NCBI RefSeq assembly: GCF_009796765.1
Contig: NZ_CP047023.1
Location: 1,719,501 to 1,783,500, forward strand
Direction: 5' to 3'
DNA length: 64,000 bases
From: Paraglaciecola sp. L3A3
Lineage (GTDB): Bacteria; Pseudomonadota; Gammaproteobacteria; Enterobacterales; Alteromonadaceae
In this document: positions 47,118-55,938 of the stretch, piece after piece
Position numbering within the stretch: the first letter of the stretch is position 1
Layout: each line of letters begins with the position of its first letter
The notes under the pieces: model-generated
Told to the model about the DNA's origin: nothing
The model's input: only the letters and a program-made list of their open reading frames with translations
The model's database searches: none
Translations under genes and position numbers: made by a program

Positions 47118-48128
47118 CATAAATTTTGGCTATTAATTTGTATTTAAAATTAAATTTATATTTGGATCTGCTGTTAGGTAGCGAATTGATTTCATAAATT
47201 GGATAAATATCTTGATTCATTGTTATTTTAGAGAAAATTATTTGCCATAAAACAGATCTCTTGTATTTAATATTGCCTGTAAAACAGAATTTTATTGGTC
47301 AGCTTTGTTTATTAATTAAGCTGATAATTCTCGTTAATTTGTGTTTTATTGATATTTTATTTTAATATATGTTTGGCTCATCAAATTTATCATATTTTAT
47401 ATGGGGATATATTTTTACCTTTTTGGCTATTTTAACTGCCTTTATTATATGTTTTTATCACTTAAAACCGCTTGTAAAATATAAAGTTGATAGATAAAAC
47501 ACCTGCCCATCTTTTTTAATAAACTCGCCTCAAGCCTTTGTTTTCAGTTGTTAAGGCAAATTGTTAACTGGAGTTAACGATGAAGTTTAACAATGTATCT
47601 TTTGTTTTGGGTTGTTACGGCAAAAAAACTCATTCGTTTTTACTTTTTCTTTGTTTTTATTTGTAGAAATACAAAATTATAATTTATTTGTTCTTTATTT
47701 CTAGCAGTATATTATTAGATGTATTGCATTTAACTTTGTATTTGATTTAATTGTTTTATATCTGATTTTCATTGTGATTTTTTTGTTTCTTTGTATTTAC
47801 TTGATTATTATTGTTATTTTGGTATGAAAATATTAAAAATTATTATTTAATTGTTTAAGGTGTTGATTTTAAAGGGTTGTTTGTAGTTTGTATGTTTTGT
47901 GTAAAGAAAAATAACACAAAGTGTTGGAATTATATGTGAAAGTGCTATGCTAAATATGAATTCAATTTGAGCTTTGTTGTTAGTGGTTGACAAAGTTCAA
48001 TTCTAAAACATTGTAATTAAGTCAGTTGTATTTGAAGAACAAACAAAAAGCGCAGTTATATGAATGTGAACGCTTTTAAAATGTTTGCGATTTAATTGAA
48101 TAAAAATAACTACATGTGGGAAACACTT
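47118..48128. other. long AT-rich region upstream of the receptor gene
   Basis: About 1 kb, over 70 percent A/T by eye. It holds a palindrome GTTAAC-TGGA-GTTAAC (47563-47578) followed by an ATG and a 28-codon frame (47580-47666) with GGAG in front, and an inverted repeat AAAAGCG / CGCTTTT (48046-48052, 48071-48077) close to the receptor start. No protein-coding gene of normal size. It is probably the scar of the paralogue deletion plus the receptor's regulatory region. Confidence 0.5.
47924..47951 (+). promoter_or_regulatory. candidate promoter of the TonB receptor gene
   Basis: TTGGAA (47924-47929), 16-bp spacer, TATGCT (47946-47951) with TGC before it (extended -10). It would give a 5' untranslated region of about 170 bases that includes the inverted repeat at 48046-48077. 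Judged by eye only. Confidence 0.35.
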
Positions 48129-51100
48129 ATGAAAGAAACTAACACTAGCTTTAAATTAAAAAACTTATTATTGGGTGCAGCTTCGGCTGCAGCATTAATG
48201 GGTTCAATTCACACCGTACAAGCGCAAGAAGCAAACACAGATAATAATGAAGACGAAACTGAAATTATTGAAGTATCAGGCTTTCGTGAATCACTAACCA
48301 GCGCTATGAATATCAAACGTGCATCAAAAAATATTGTTGATGCGATTAAAGCGGAAGACATTGGTAAATCTTCAGATCAAAATATTGCCGAGGCATTGCA
48401 ACGTGTAACCGGTATTTCTATCGGCCGCGCCGATGGTGAAGGTACGTCTATTACCGCTCGTGGTATTGGTGGTGATTTAAACAACGTTACCCTTAATGGT
48501 GTACCACTTACCAGCTCTGGTGATAACCAATCGGTTAACTTCAGTGAATTCTCAGCAGATATTTTACAAGCTATCGAAGTTCAAAAAACCCCCAGTGCCT
48601 CTAGCGATGAAGGTAGCTTAGGCGCCACTATTAAACTCATTGGTTTTAAACCTCTTAGTGCTAATAAAGATAGACGAATTGTCGAAGTTCAATCCCGTTA
48701 CAATGGTTTTGCTGACGAAGACGGCTTTAGTCTGAGTGATTTGAAAGATGACGGAAAATTACAACTGTCTTTTTCTGAAAAATTCTTTGACGAAAAAGTA
48801 GGGCTTTCGTTTGTTGGCTCTAAAGAAACGCAAGCCACGCGTTTAGATCGTATGAATATAGCTCGCTGGGTACCAACTACGCCGTTAAATGGTGTGACAT
48901 ATTTAGGTGACACAGAGCCGACACAACAAGACGGTACTATTACTGCAGTCACCCCGCAGAATGTACAATATCATCATCAACAAGTTCAACGTGACCGCGA
49001 TACTTATCAAGTCGCCTTGCAATTGAAGTTGTGGGAAGGCAGTGATATCCAGTTTACTTACACTAAAACTGATCAGAATATTTATCGTGATAATCAGTTT
49101 ATGTCGATTAATGGTGATAGAAGTGCAGTGGATGCTAACCAAACTATAGTTGACCGTGAAACTGGCACAATCGTTACCAATATTGATACTGCTTTTAGCC
49201 GAGACGTCTTGCTACCATTTGTTGAAGATGTAGATGTAGATGATCCTTTAATAAATATCCCCAATGGTAATGCGTACACCCGTGCAGGTGTGTGGCGTCA
49301 GCACCGTGATGTAACAGAAGATGTTCAAGAAACTGAAGTGTTTGGTATCGATCTTAAGCAAGAAATCGGCGATCTAACCATTAGTTTAACCGGTGGTACC
49401 TCTGAAACTAACCAATACGATGAATTTGCTCTGAAGTCCTTCTGGCGTCCTAAATTCGCTGGTGGAAACCCAACAGGCCTAGGCGAAGACAAATATACTA
49501 ATAATTTTGCCGGTTATACCTGTGATAACCCTGGTGGAGACTTGTTATGTCGCAATGTGGCCACTGAAGGTTATTACGATGATGGCACTAACTTTGAATT
49601 CCAAACCTTTACCAGTGATGGCCGTTTCTCTAACGATAAAGCGACTAACCTTTATTTAGATTTTGAATGGGATCGTGAGTTTGGTTTTGTCACTAGCCTT
49701 GAAGCTGGTTTCAAATATAGTGATCGCCAAAAAGAAAGAGACAATATTTATAAAGGCTGTAACCGTGGTTGTATCGAAGGGGTGTTGAACGAATTTACCT
49801 TGGCCGATTTTACTACCGAACAAACACCAAGTGATTGGGGCGAGGCTTTAGGTTTACCGCGCGATCACTTAACAGATGGTTGGTCGACTATCGATATTTT
49901 TAAAGTTCGTGATTTTGTGGATGAGTTAGAAGCTGGTGGTCTAATTGAAACGTCTTTCTCTCCAAATAATGCGCAAAAAATAGCGCAAGATGCGACAGCT
50001 GCATACGTTCAAGCTAACTTCTCTTTGTTTGATGATGACGTATTTGGTGATTTTGGTTTACGTTATGCTAAAACCACAGTGACAGCGAATGGCACGTCTT
50101 ATTTAGATTACGACTTTGGCCAAAGATTTATCGGTGGCGGTATCGGTGATAACTTATCCTTGTTTGGTTATGAACAAGATGAGACAGGTACACCACTTGA
50201 TACTAATACTGCGACCAAATTAGAGGCGCAACAAGCATTGTTTGCTAAATATGGTCCTTTGGTATCACAACAAAGTGAAAACGGTGAAACTATTCGTTTT
50301 GCTATCGAAGAAGAGCATAGTTACAACAATTTGTTACCGAGTTTGAACGTGAATTATATTGTCAATGATGACATGATGTTACGTTTTGCTGCTTCTCAAA
50401 CTATGGCTCGTCCTGAGTTTAATAAGTTATTCCCTGCATTTAACGTGCGAGAAAATATCTTTGGTAGTAATTCAAATGGCGCGATTGGTAGCGCCCAATT
50501 AAATCCGTATAAATCAACTAATTTTGATTTAGCTTACGAATGGTATTTTGCAGAAGGGTCTATGTTCTCGGCAGCATTATTCACTAAAACCTTTAGTGAC
50601 TTTACCTCGCGTCGTTTCTTTAATAGCTATTGGAAAGATGTGCGTGGTGATTATTTTGATGTGGCCTCGTTTGATATAAACGATCCTGAGAATACTGATA
50701 ATAGAGCGCATCAACTCACCGCTGAGCAAATTACTGCCGATGCACCGACCGCAAACAATATTTTATTGCCGTATTCGGCTGGCGATAATCAGCCAGGTTG
50801 TATGATTAACCGTGAATTAGATTTGGTTAATCCCGATAACAGTAATTTCTGTGATGTTGTGACTATGAACCAAACAGTGAATGGTACGGGGGGGTATGTT
50901 CGAGGTTTAGAATTAAGCTTACAGCATAACTTTATCAACTTGCCTGGTGCATGGTCTGGTTTAGGTTTTGTGGCTAACTATACCTACGCTGATTCTCGTA
51001 CTGATGAAGAACGTATTACTGACCCAGATGGAAAACTAGTAGATTATATTCCAGAGGCGCCGCTAGCGGGGACATCTGAGCATACTTTCAATACCACTGT

Positions 51101-51449
51101 ATTCTGGGAAAAAGACGGTAAATTGGTACGTTTAGCCTATAACTATCGTACTGACTATTTGAACTCACTTGTGGTTAATGATTTCGGCTCTCATTGGGTT
51201 GAAGGTTATGGTTCGTTAGATTTATCTGCTAACTGGAACATAAACAAGATGTTTAACGTGACTTTCCAAGCGGTAAATTTAACAGATACAGTGATCCGTC
51301 GTTACGATACCCGTCGTCCTAGTGTAGATGCGGCAGGGAATATCATTCCTGGGGAAAGCTCGACGCTAGGTTCACAACCTACTGGCCGTACTGTACAACT
51401 ACAAAATACCGGAACCATTTACCGTGTAGGTCTGCGTGTAAGTTTCTAA
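48129..51449 (+). CDS. TonB-dependent receptor (oligosaccharide uptake)
   Basis: 1106 residues from ATG 48129 (MKETNTSFKLKN); the frame is open from 48096, but GGGA eight bases before 48129 favours this start. Signal peptide to about VQAQE. TonB box-like ETEIIEVSGFRES, then the plug domain (AEDIGKSSDQNIAEALQRV, VTLNGVPLTS) and a large 22-stranded barrel. The C-terminus ends in VGLRVSF, as required for outer-membrane insertion. It belongs to the Caulobacter/Xanthomonas-type carbohydrate receptors (TIGR01782-like). In this locus it should import long oligosaccharides for the periplasmic GH and sulfatase enzymes. No SusD partner is adjacent, as is usual in gammaproteobacteria. Confidence 0.92.
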   Translation: MKETNTSFKLKNLLLGAASAAALMGSIHTVQAQEANTDNNEDETEIIEVSGFRESLTSAMNIKRASKNIVDAIKAEDIGKSSDQNIAEALQRVTGISIGRADGEGTSITARGIGGDLNNVTLNGVPLTSSGDNQSVNFSEFSADILQAIEVQKTPSASSDEGSLGATIKLIGFKPLSANKDRRIVEVQSRYNGFADEDGFSLSDLKDDGKLQLSFSEKFFDEKVGLSFVGSKETQATRLDRMNIARWVPTTPLNGVTYLGDTEPTQQDGTITAVTPQNVQYHHQQVQRDRDTYQVALQLKLWEGSDIQFTYTKTDQNIYRDNQFMSINGDRSAVDANQTIVDRETGTIVTNIDTAFSRDVLLPFVEDVDVDDPLINIPNGNAYTRAGVWRQHRDVTEDVQETEVFGIDLKQEIGDLTISLTGGTSETNQYDEFALKSFWRPKFAGGNPTGLGEDKYTNNFAGYTCDNPGGDLLCRNVATEGYYDDGTNFEFQTFTSDGRFSNDKATNLYLDFEWDREFGFVTSLEAGFKYSDRQKERDNIYKGCNRGCIEGVLNEFTLADFTTEQTPSDWGEALGLPRDHLTDGWSTIDIFKVRDFVDELEAGGLIETSFSPNNAQKIAQDATAAYVQANFSLFDDDVFGDFGLRYAKTTVTANGTSYLDYDFGQRFIGGGIGDNLSLFGYEQDETGTPLDTNTATKLEAQQALFAKYGPLVSQQSENGETIRFAIEEEHSYNNLLPSLNVNYIVNDDMMLRFAASQTMARPEFNKLFPAFNVRENIFGSNSNGAIGSAQLNPYKSTNFDLAYEWYFAEGSMFSAALFTKTFSDFTSRRFFNSYWKDVRGDYFDVASFDINDPENTDNRAHQLTAEQITADAPTANNILLPYSAGDNQPGCMINRELDLVNPDNSNFCDVVTMNQTVNGTGGYVRGLELSLQHNFINLPGAWSGLGFVANYTYADSRTDEERITDPDGKLVDYIPEAPLAGTSEHTFNTTVFWEKDGKLVRLAYNYRTDYLNSLVVNDFGSHWVEGYGSLDLSANWNINKMFNVTFQAVNLTDTVIRRYDTRRPSVDAAGNIIPGESSTLGSQPTGRTVQLQNTGTIYRVGLRVSF

Positions 51450-51469
51450 TCGTAATAATTAATTTAATA

Positions 51470-51508
51470 AGAGTGCAACTGTTGCCATGACAGTTGCACT
51501 GTATTTTT
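51470..51508 (+). terminator. rho-independent terminator of the receptor gene
   Basis: Perfect 11-bp stem AGTGCAACTGT (51472-51482) / ACAGTTGCACT (51490-51500), loop TGCCATG, then GTATTTTTG. Confidence 0.85.
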
Positions 51509-51597
51509 GCACTGAATTATTTCCATAATCTATTGCTATTCATCATAAGTTTATTATTGAAATCATTTATCTGTTTTGAAATCTAAAGGTGTTTTTT

Positions 51598-53223
51598 ATG
51601 TTAAGAGCCGCTGCTGTTCTTATTTCTACTTTATTCAGTTTATCAAGCTATTCTGCCACCAAACCTAACATAGTACTTATTTATGCTGATGATATTAGCG
51701 CTCGAGAATTTCCTGTATATGGCTCATCAAAATGGAGTGCTCCACCCTACGGTGAAGATAGTTCCGACCCAAAATATCGTGCTAAAACCCCCGTTTTAGA
51801 TCGGTTAGCAAAAGAAGGACTGTGGATAAAAACCGCGTGGGCCACGACTATTTGTTCGCCAAGCCGAGCTATGATGATGACAGGACGATATGCCCATAAA
51901 CATAAATGGTGGCATAACAGTGACAAAGGGCAGGCTCCAGGCGCTAAAAATAAAAAACAATCTTGGCCATTATATGAAAGCTCTCCCCACACCATAGGGC
52001 ATGTAGCTAAAGCCGGTGGTTATGCTACCTATTGGGCGGGCAAAACCCAAATGAGTGGAGTAGATAATTTTGGTTTTGATGAAGCTGTGTTTACCCCAGG
52101 TGAAAATAGCGAAGCTAGCACGCCTTACCCCTATTCAGATTTTACGATTTTAAATACTAAACGTAATGGCAAAAAAGCCTTAATTAATACCGATACCGGT
52201 GTGTATGTCGATTATTACCAACAATTTGGTTGGTATTGGCAGCCTCACGTACAATTAATGAATCATCCAACGGCTAAGCAAAAATTTGAATGGTGGCCTA
52301 ATACAGCCGAATCAAAAGCTAATTACGGATTAAATACCTTTGGACCTGATGTTGAACTAGATTTTATTTTTGATTTTATGCAGCGTAAACATGAACAAAA
52401 TAAGCCCTTCTTTATTTATCACACCACACATTTAGGTCACGACGGATGGGACTTTTTCAGCGAAGAAATTGGCAAGAAAAAACGTCAAAAGTGGCCAGGT
52501 ACGCCAAAAGTGACATGGGATGGTAAAAAGTACACCAGAATAGCTCCCAATGTTACGGGTGATAAAGGCAAGTATGATACCCACGGCACAGTGACTGAGG
52601 GGGGGATGCATAATCATGTGAATTACCTAGATTACCAAGTTTGGCAATACTTAGAAAAATTTAAACAGATGGGCATCGAAAATAACACAGTGTTTATTTT
52701 TGCTGCGGATAATGGCACTAGTTTTTATGGTAAAGGCAGTACCAAATCTCAGCGTGGCACGCATGTCCCATTGATTATTTATGCTCCAGTGCTTGATATG
52801 ACTAAGCAGGGGGAACAAGACGTATTGGCTAACATGGCGGATATTTTACCGACTATTGCCGATATTACTGGTGTTGGGATCCCAAATAGTTATGAAATTA
52901 ATGGCCAAAGTTTAATGCCTTTTTTAACCTCTACCAAACCTAATCATCGTGATTGGATTTACGCTTATCACAAAGACCAACAATTAATTAGAAGTAAAAA
53001 CCTGTTAATTGATGGTTCAGGTAAACTTTACGATACAACTGAACACCCTGATGACTTAATTAGTTTCCCGGTAATTAAAGAAATTAATAACGCCTCAGAC
53101 GCTATTAAAAAAGAACACAAATTACTACAAAGTGTTTTACCACGCTTTGATTTACATCACTCAGAACATGATGCACCTGATGAAGGTGCAGGTGTAGTTG
53201 AATCTTTAGTTATAAAAAAGTGA
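51598..53223 (+). CDS. sulfatase (formylglycine-dependent, S1 family)
   Basis: 541 residues from ATG 51598 (AAAGGTG upstream; GTG three codons earlier overlaps the RBS). Signal peptide to about SYSATK. Alkaline-phosphatase fold: NIVLIYADDISAREFPVYG supplies the metal Asp pair, and ATTICSPSRAMMMTGR is the C-x-P-S-R sulfatase motif, with Cys86 matured to formylglycine. Later ligands: FFIYHTTHLGHDG and FIFAADNGTSFYGKG. It removes sulfate esters from the galactan before or between glycosidase steps. It needs a formylglycine-generating enzyme that is not in this window. Closely followed by a GH2 gene. Confidence 0.92.
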   Translation: MLRAAAVLISTLFSLSSYSATKPNIVLIYADDISAREFPVYGSSKWSAPPYGEDSSDPKYRAKTPVLDRLAKEGLWIKTAWATTICSPSRAMMMTGRYAHKHKWWHNSDKGQAPGAKNKKQSWPLYESSPHTIGHVAKAGGYATYWAGKTQMSGVDNFGFDEAVFTPGENSEASTPYPYSDFTILNTKRNGKKALINTDTGVYVDYYQQFGWYWQPHVQLMNHPTAKQKFEWWPNTAESKANYGLNTFGPDVELDFIFDFMQRKHEQNKPFFIYHTTHLGHDGWDFFSEEIGKKKRQKWPGTPKVTWDGKKYTRIAPNVTGDKGKYDTHGTVTEGGMHNHVNYLDYQVWQYLEKFKQMGIENNTVFIFAADNGTSFYGKGSTKSQRGTHVPLIIYAPVLDMTKQGEQDVLANMADILPTIADITGVGIPNSYEINGQSLMPFLTSTKPNHRDWIYAYHKDQQLIRSKNLLIDGSGKLYDTTEHPDDLISFPVIKEINNASDAIKKEHKLLQSVLPRFDLHHSEHDAPDEGAGVVESLVIKK

Positions 53224-53309
53224 TTTTAAGTTTAAATTTAATGAATTTTTTTTGCTGTGACTGGTATATTATTGACAATCTACAATAAATAATTCATTGG
53301 AGTACTGTT

Positions 53310-55844
53310 TTGAATATGTTGAAAAAAATGGGCTTGGCGATAACGTGTTTATTTTTCGTTAGTGCTACCCTGGCAAATAATACAAGTCGTGAAATAGATT
53401 TTAATTTTGACTGGAAATTTACCTTAGTTGAGGACACAGCTTTACCCACTACTATTCCATTGCAAGACACTGCATGGCGTGATGTTAGATTACCTCATGA
53501 TTGGAGTGTTGAACTCGATTTTGATCAGTCTTTAGAAGGCGCAACTGGATATTTACCTGGTGGTGTGGGCATATATCAAAAACATTTTGCTACTCCAAGT
53601 AAAGGTGAAGATAAAACCAGCTATATATTATTTGATGGTGTATATAACAATGCGACGTTTTGGCTGAATGGTAAGTTGTTGGGTGAAAACCCTTATGGTT
53701 ATTCACCTGTGTATTTTGATTTATCAAAATACCTAAAAAAAGACGGTAGCCAAAATGTTTTGACCGTACATGTTGATCATTCACGCTATGGTGATGGGCG
53801 TTGGTACACTGGCAGTGGTATATACCGTAATGTTAAGTTAGTCACAGTTGATAAACTTCATATTCCTATTTGGGGCACGTTTGTCACTACGCCTACTATC
53901 ACTAAAGAACAAGGTGAAGTGGATATTCAAATAGAAGTGAAAAACGATACAAAAGATAGACGCAGTTTTGTCTTGTCAACGCAGATTATTGATAATGAAG
54001 GCCATGTTGTTGCCTCAACTGATGACAAAGAAAGGCTTAAAGGTGAAAGAAAAGAAACTTATTCACAATCTTTAAAAGTGCAAAACCCTAAGCTTTGGGA
54101 TATCACCGACCCCAATATGTATAAAGCAGTGACCAGTGTTATATATGACGATAAAACCGTTGATCAATACGAGACGCCATTTGGTTTTCGTACCATTCGT
54201 TTTGAAGCTAAAAAAGGCTTTTTCTTAAATGGTAAATCTACCTTGATGAAAGGTGTGTCTTTACACCATGATGGTGGATTAGTAGGGGCAGCTGTGCCTG
54301 AAGGCGTGTGGAGAAGACGTTTAGAAAATTTACAAGCTGCCGGTGTGAATGCTATTCGTACTACTCATAACCCTTTTTCTCAAGAGTTCTTAGATCTTTG
54401 TGATGAAATGGGCTTTTTGGTACAAAATGAATTTTTCGATGAATTTGATTACGCTAAAGACAAACGTTTAAATTACCATGACAGACACGATGATTATATT
54501 ACTCGTGGATATGTTGAACATTTCCAAAAGTGGGCTAAGAGTGATTTAAAGCGCACTATGTTGCGAGATAGGAACCATCCTAGTGTTGTTCAGTGGAGCA
54601 TAGGTAACGAAATTGAATGGACTTATGTACACTATCGTTACGTTACTGGGTTTTGGACTGATCCGAACGACGCCACTAAAGTGGATGGCAGCTTCTGGGG
54701 CGCGCCTCCTAAGTTCACACCAGAAGAAATGAAAAAGCGTTACGATGCATCACCTAAGGGTGAACATATTCTGGCCGATACTGCGGTTAAGTTAAACGCT
54801 TGGGTGAAAGAATTAGACACTACTCGTCCTACAACAGCTAATTTGATTTTACCTCAGGTGAGTCATGTAAGTGGTTATGCTGATGCGGTTGATCAGGTAG
54901 GTTATAGCTACAGAAATAGTGTTATCCCTTGGGCTCAAACCTATTTCCCGAATAAACAAGTGACCATTAATGAAAACCCGGGCACCTGGGATGATTGGAA
55001 ACAAGTACTTAACTATCCAGGTGTGTTTAGTCAATTTATGTGGACCGGTATTGATTATATTGGTGAATATCATAACAAATGGCCTGAAAAAAGCGGTTGG
55101 GGCGACATTCTTGATTTAGCTGGCTTTGAAGTACAAGGTTGGAACTACTTTAAAAGTGTGTTCATTAATAAGCCACATATTTCATTAGGTACTTTGCCGT
55201 TAAAAGACTCAGGTTTTGAAGTAGACGAGTTATCAGGTTTAGCGGTGGCTAAAGGTAACGGCAGTTACAGATGGCGTGATTCTAATATGCATTGGAATTA
55301 CAAAAAGGGTGATAGCGTTTTAGTTGAAGTTGCCTCTAATCATTCTATTGTAGAGCTGTTTTTAAACGGTGAGTCTTTAGGTTCACGGAGTATGTCAGAA
55401 AGCCCTGATCGTTTGTTCCGTTGGGTAGTGCCATACAATGCTGGTACCTTAACAGCGCGTGCAGGCTTTGACGGACAAGAAATTGAAGCAACATTCGAAA
55501 CTGCAGGCAAAGCGACGGGTTTTACTTTCACATCTGATAAATCAGTACTTCAAGCTGACGCCTACGATGTGGCACATTTAGTCGTGCAATTACATGACAA
55601 AGAAGGGCGTATTGTAAAAACACAAAATGCTCATGTTACCTTTGAGTTTGCAGGAAATGGCCGATGGTTAGGTGTCGATAACGGAGCGTCTGCTAATGTT
55701 CAGAACTTCCAGTCTAATCATCTAGATACAGCAAAAGGCCGTGCTTTAGTGATAGTACAATCGACTAAACAAGCGGGTTTGATTAAAGTTGTGGCTAAGA
55801 TTAAAGGTTTGGATGATCAAACTATTATTATCAATAGTAAATAA
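53310..55844 (+). CDS. GH2 family beta-galactosidase-like enzyme
   Basis: 844 residues from TTG 53310 (GGAG eight bases before); ATG two codons later is the alternative. Signal peptide to about SATLANN. Sugar-binding jelly roll (residues 26-180, WYTGSGIYRNVKLV), Ig-like domain, then the TIM barrel with acid/base Glu434 (HPSVVQWSIGNEIEWT) and nucleophile Glu555 (QVTINENPGTWDDW). C-terminal beta domains (YDVAHLVVQLHDKEGR) complete the usual five-domain plan. It likely removes terminal beta-galactose from desulfated oligosaccharides in the periplasm. Other GH2 activities cannot be excluded. Confidence 0.9.
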   Translation: MNMLKKMGLAITCLFFVSATLANNTSREIDFNFDWKFTLVEDTALPTTIPLQDTAWRDVRLPHDWSVELDFDQSLEGATGYLPGGVGIYQKHFATPSKGEDKTSYILFDGVYNNATFWLNGKLLGENPYGYSPVYFDLSKYLKKDGSQNVLTVHVDHSRYGDGRWYTGSGIYRNVKLVTVDKLHIPIWGTFVTTPTITKEQGEVDIQIEVKNDTKDRRSFVLSTQIIDNEGHVVASTDDKERLKGERKETYSQSLKVQNPKLWDITDPNMYKAVTSVIYDDKTVDQYETPFGFRTIRFEAKKGFFLNGKSTLMKGVSLHHDGGLVGAAVPEGVWRRRLENLQAAGVNAIRTTHNPFSQEFLDLCDEMGFLVQNEFFDEFDYAKDKRLNYHDRHDDYITRGYVEHFQKWAKSDLKRTMLRDRNHPSVVQWSIGNEIEWTYVHYRYVTGFWTDPNDATKVDGSFWGAPPKFTPEEMKKRYDASPKGEHILADTAVKLNAWVKELDTTRPTTANLILPQVSHVSGYADAVDQVGYSYRNSVIPWAQTYFPNKQVTINENPGTWDDWKQVLNYPGVFSQFMWTGIDYIGEYHNKWPEKSGWGDILDLAGFEVQGWNYFKSVFINKPHISLGTLPLKDSGFEVDELSGLAVAKGNGSYRWRDSNMHWNYKKGDSVLVEVASNHSIVELFLNGESLGSRSMSESPDRLFRWVVPYNAGTLTARAGFDGQEIEATFETAGKATGFTFTSDKSVLQADAYDVAHLVVQLHDKEGRIVKTQNAHVTFEFAGNGRWLGVDNGASANVQNFQSNHLDTAKGRALVIVQSTKQAGLIKVVAKIKGLDDQTIIINSK

Positions 55845-55863
55845 TTAAACAGTTATTGTTAAT

Positions 55864-55899
55864 AAACCTGATGTTGTTATGCGACATCAGGTTTTTTTA
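55864..55899 (+). terminator. rho-independent terminator after the first GH2 gene
   Basis: Stem ACCTGATGT (55866-55874) / ACATCAGGT (55884-55892) followed by seven T, before the next GH2 gene, which then must have its own promoter or read-through. Confidence 0.85.
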
Positions 55900-55938
55900 T
55901 GGGTAAAATAAGGTGATCATAATTAAAAGGAGTATGGG

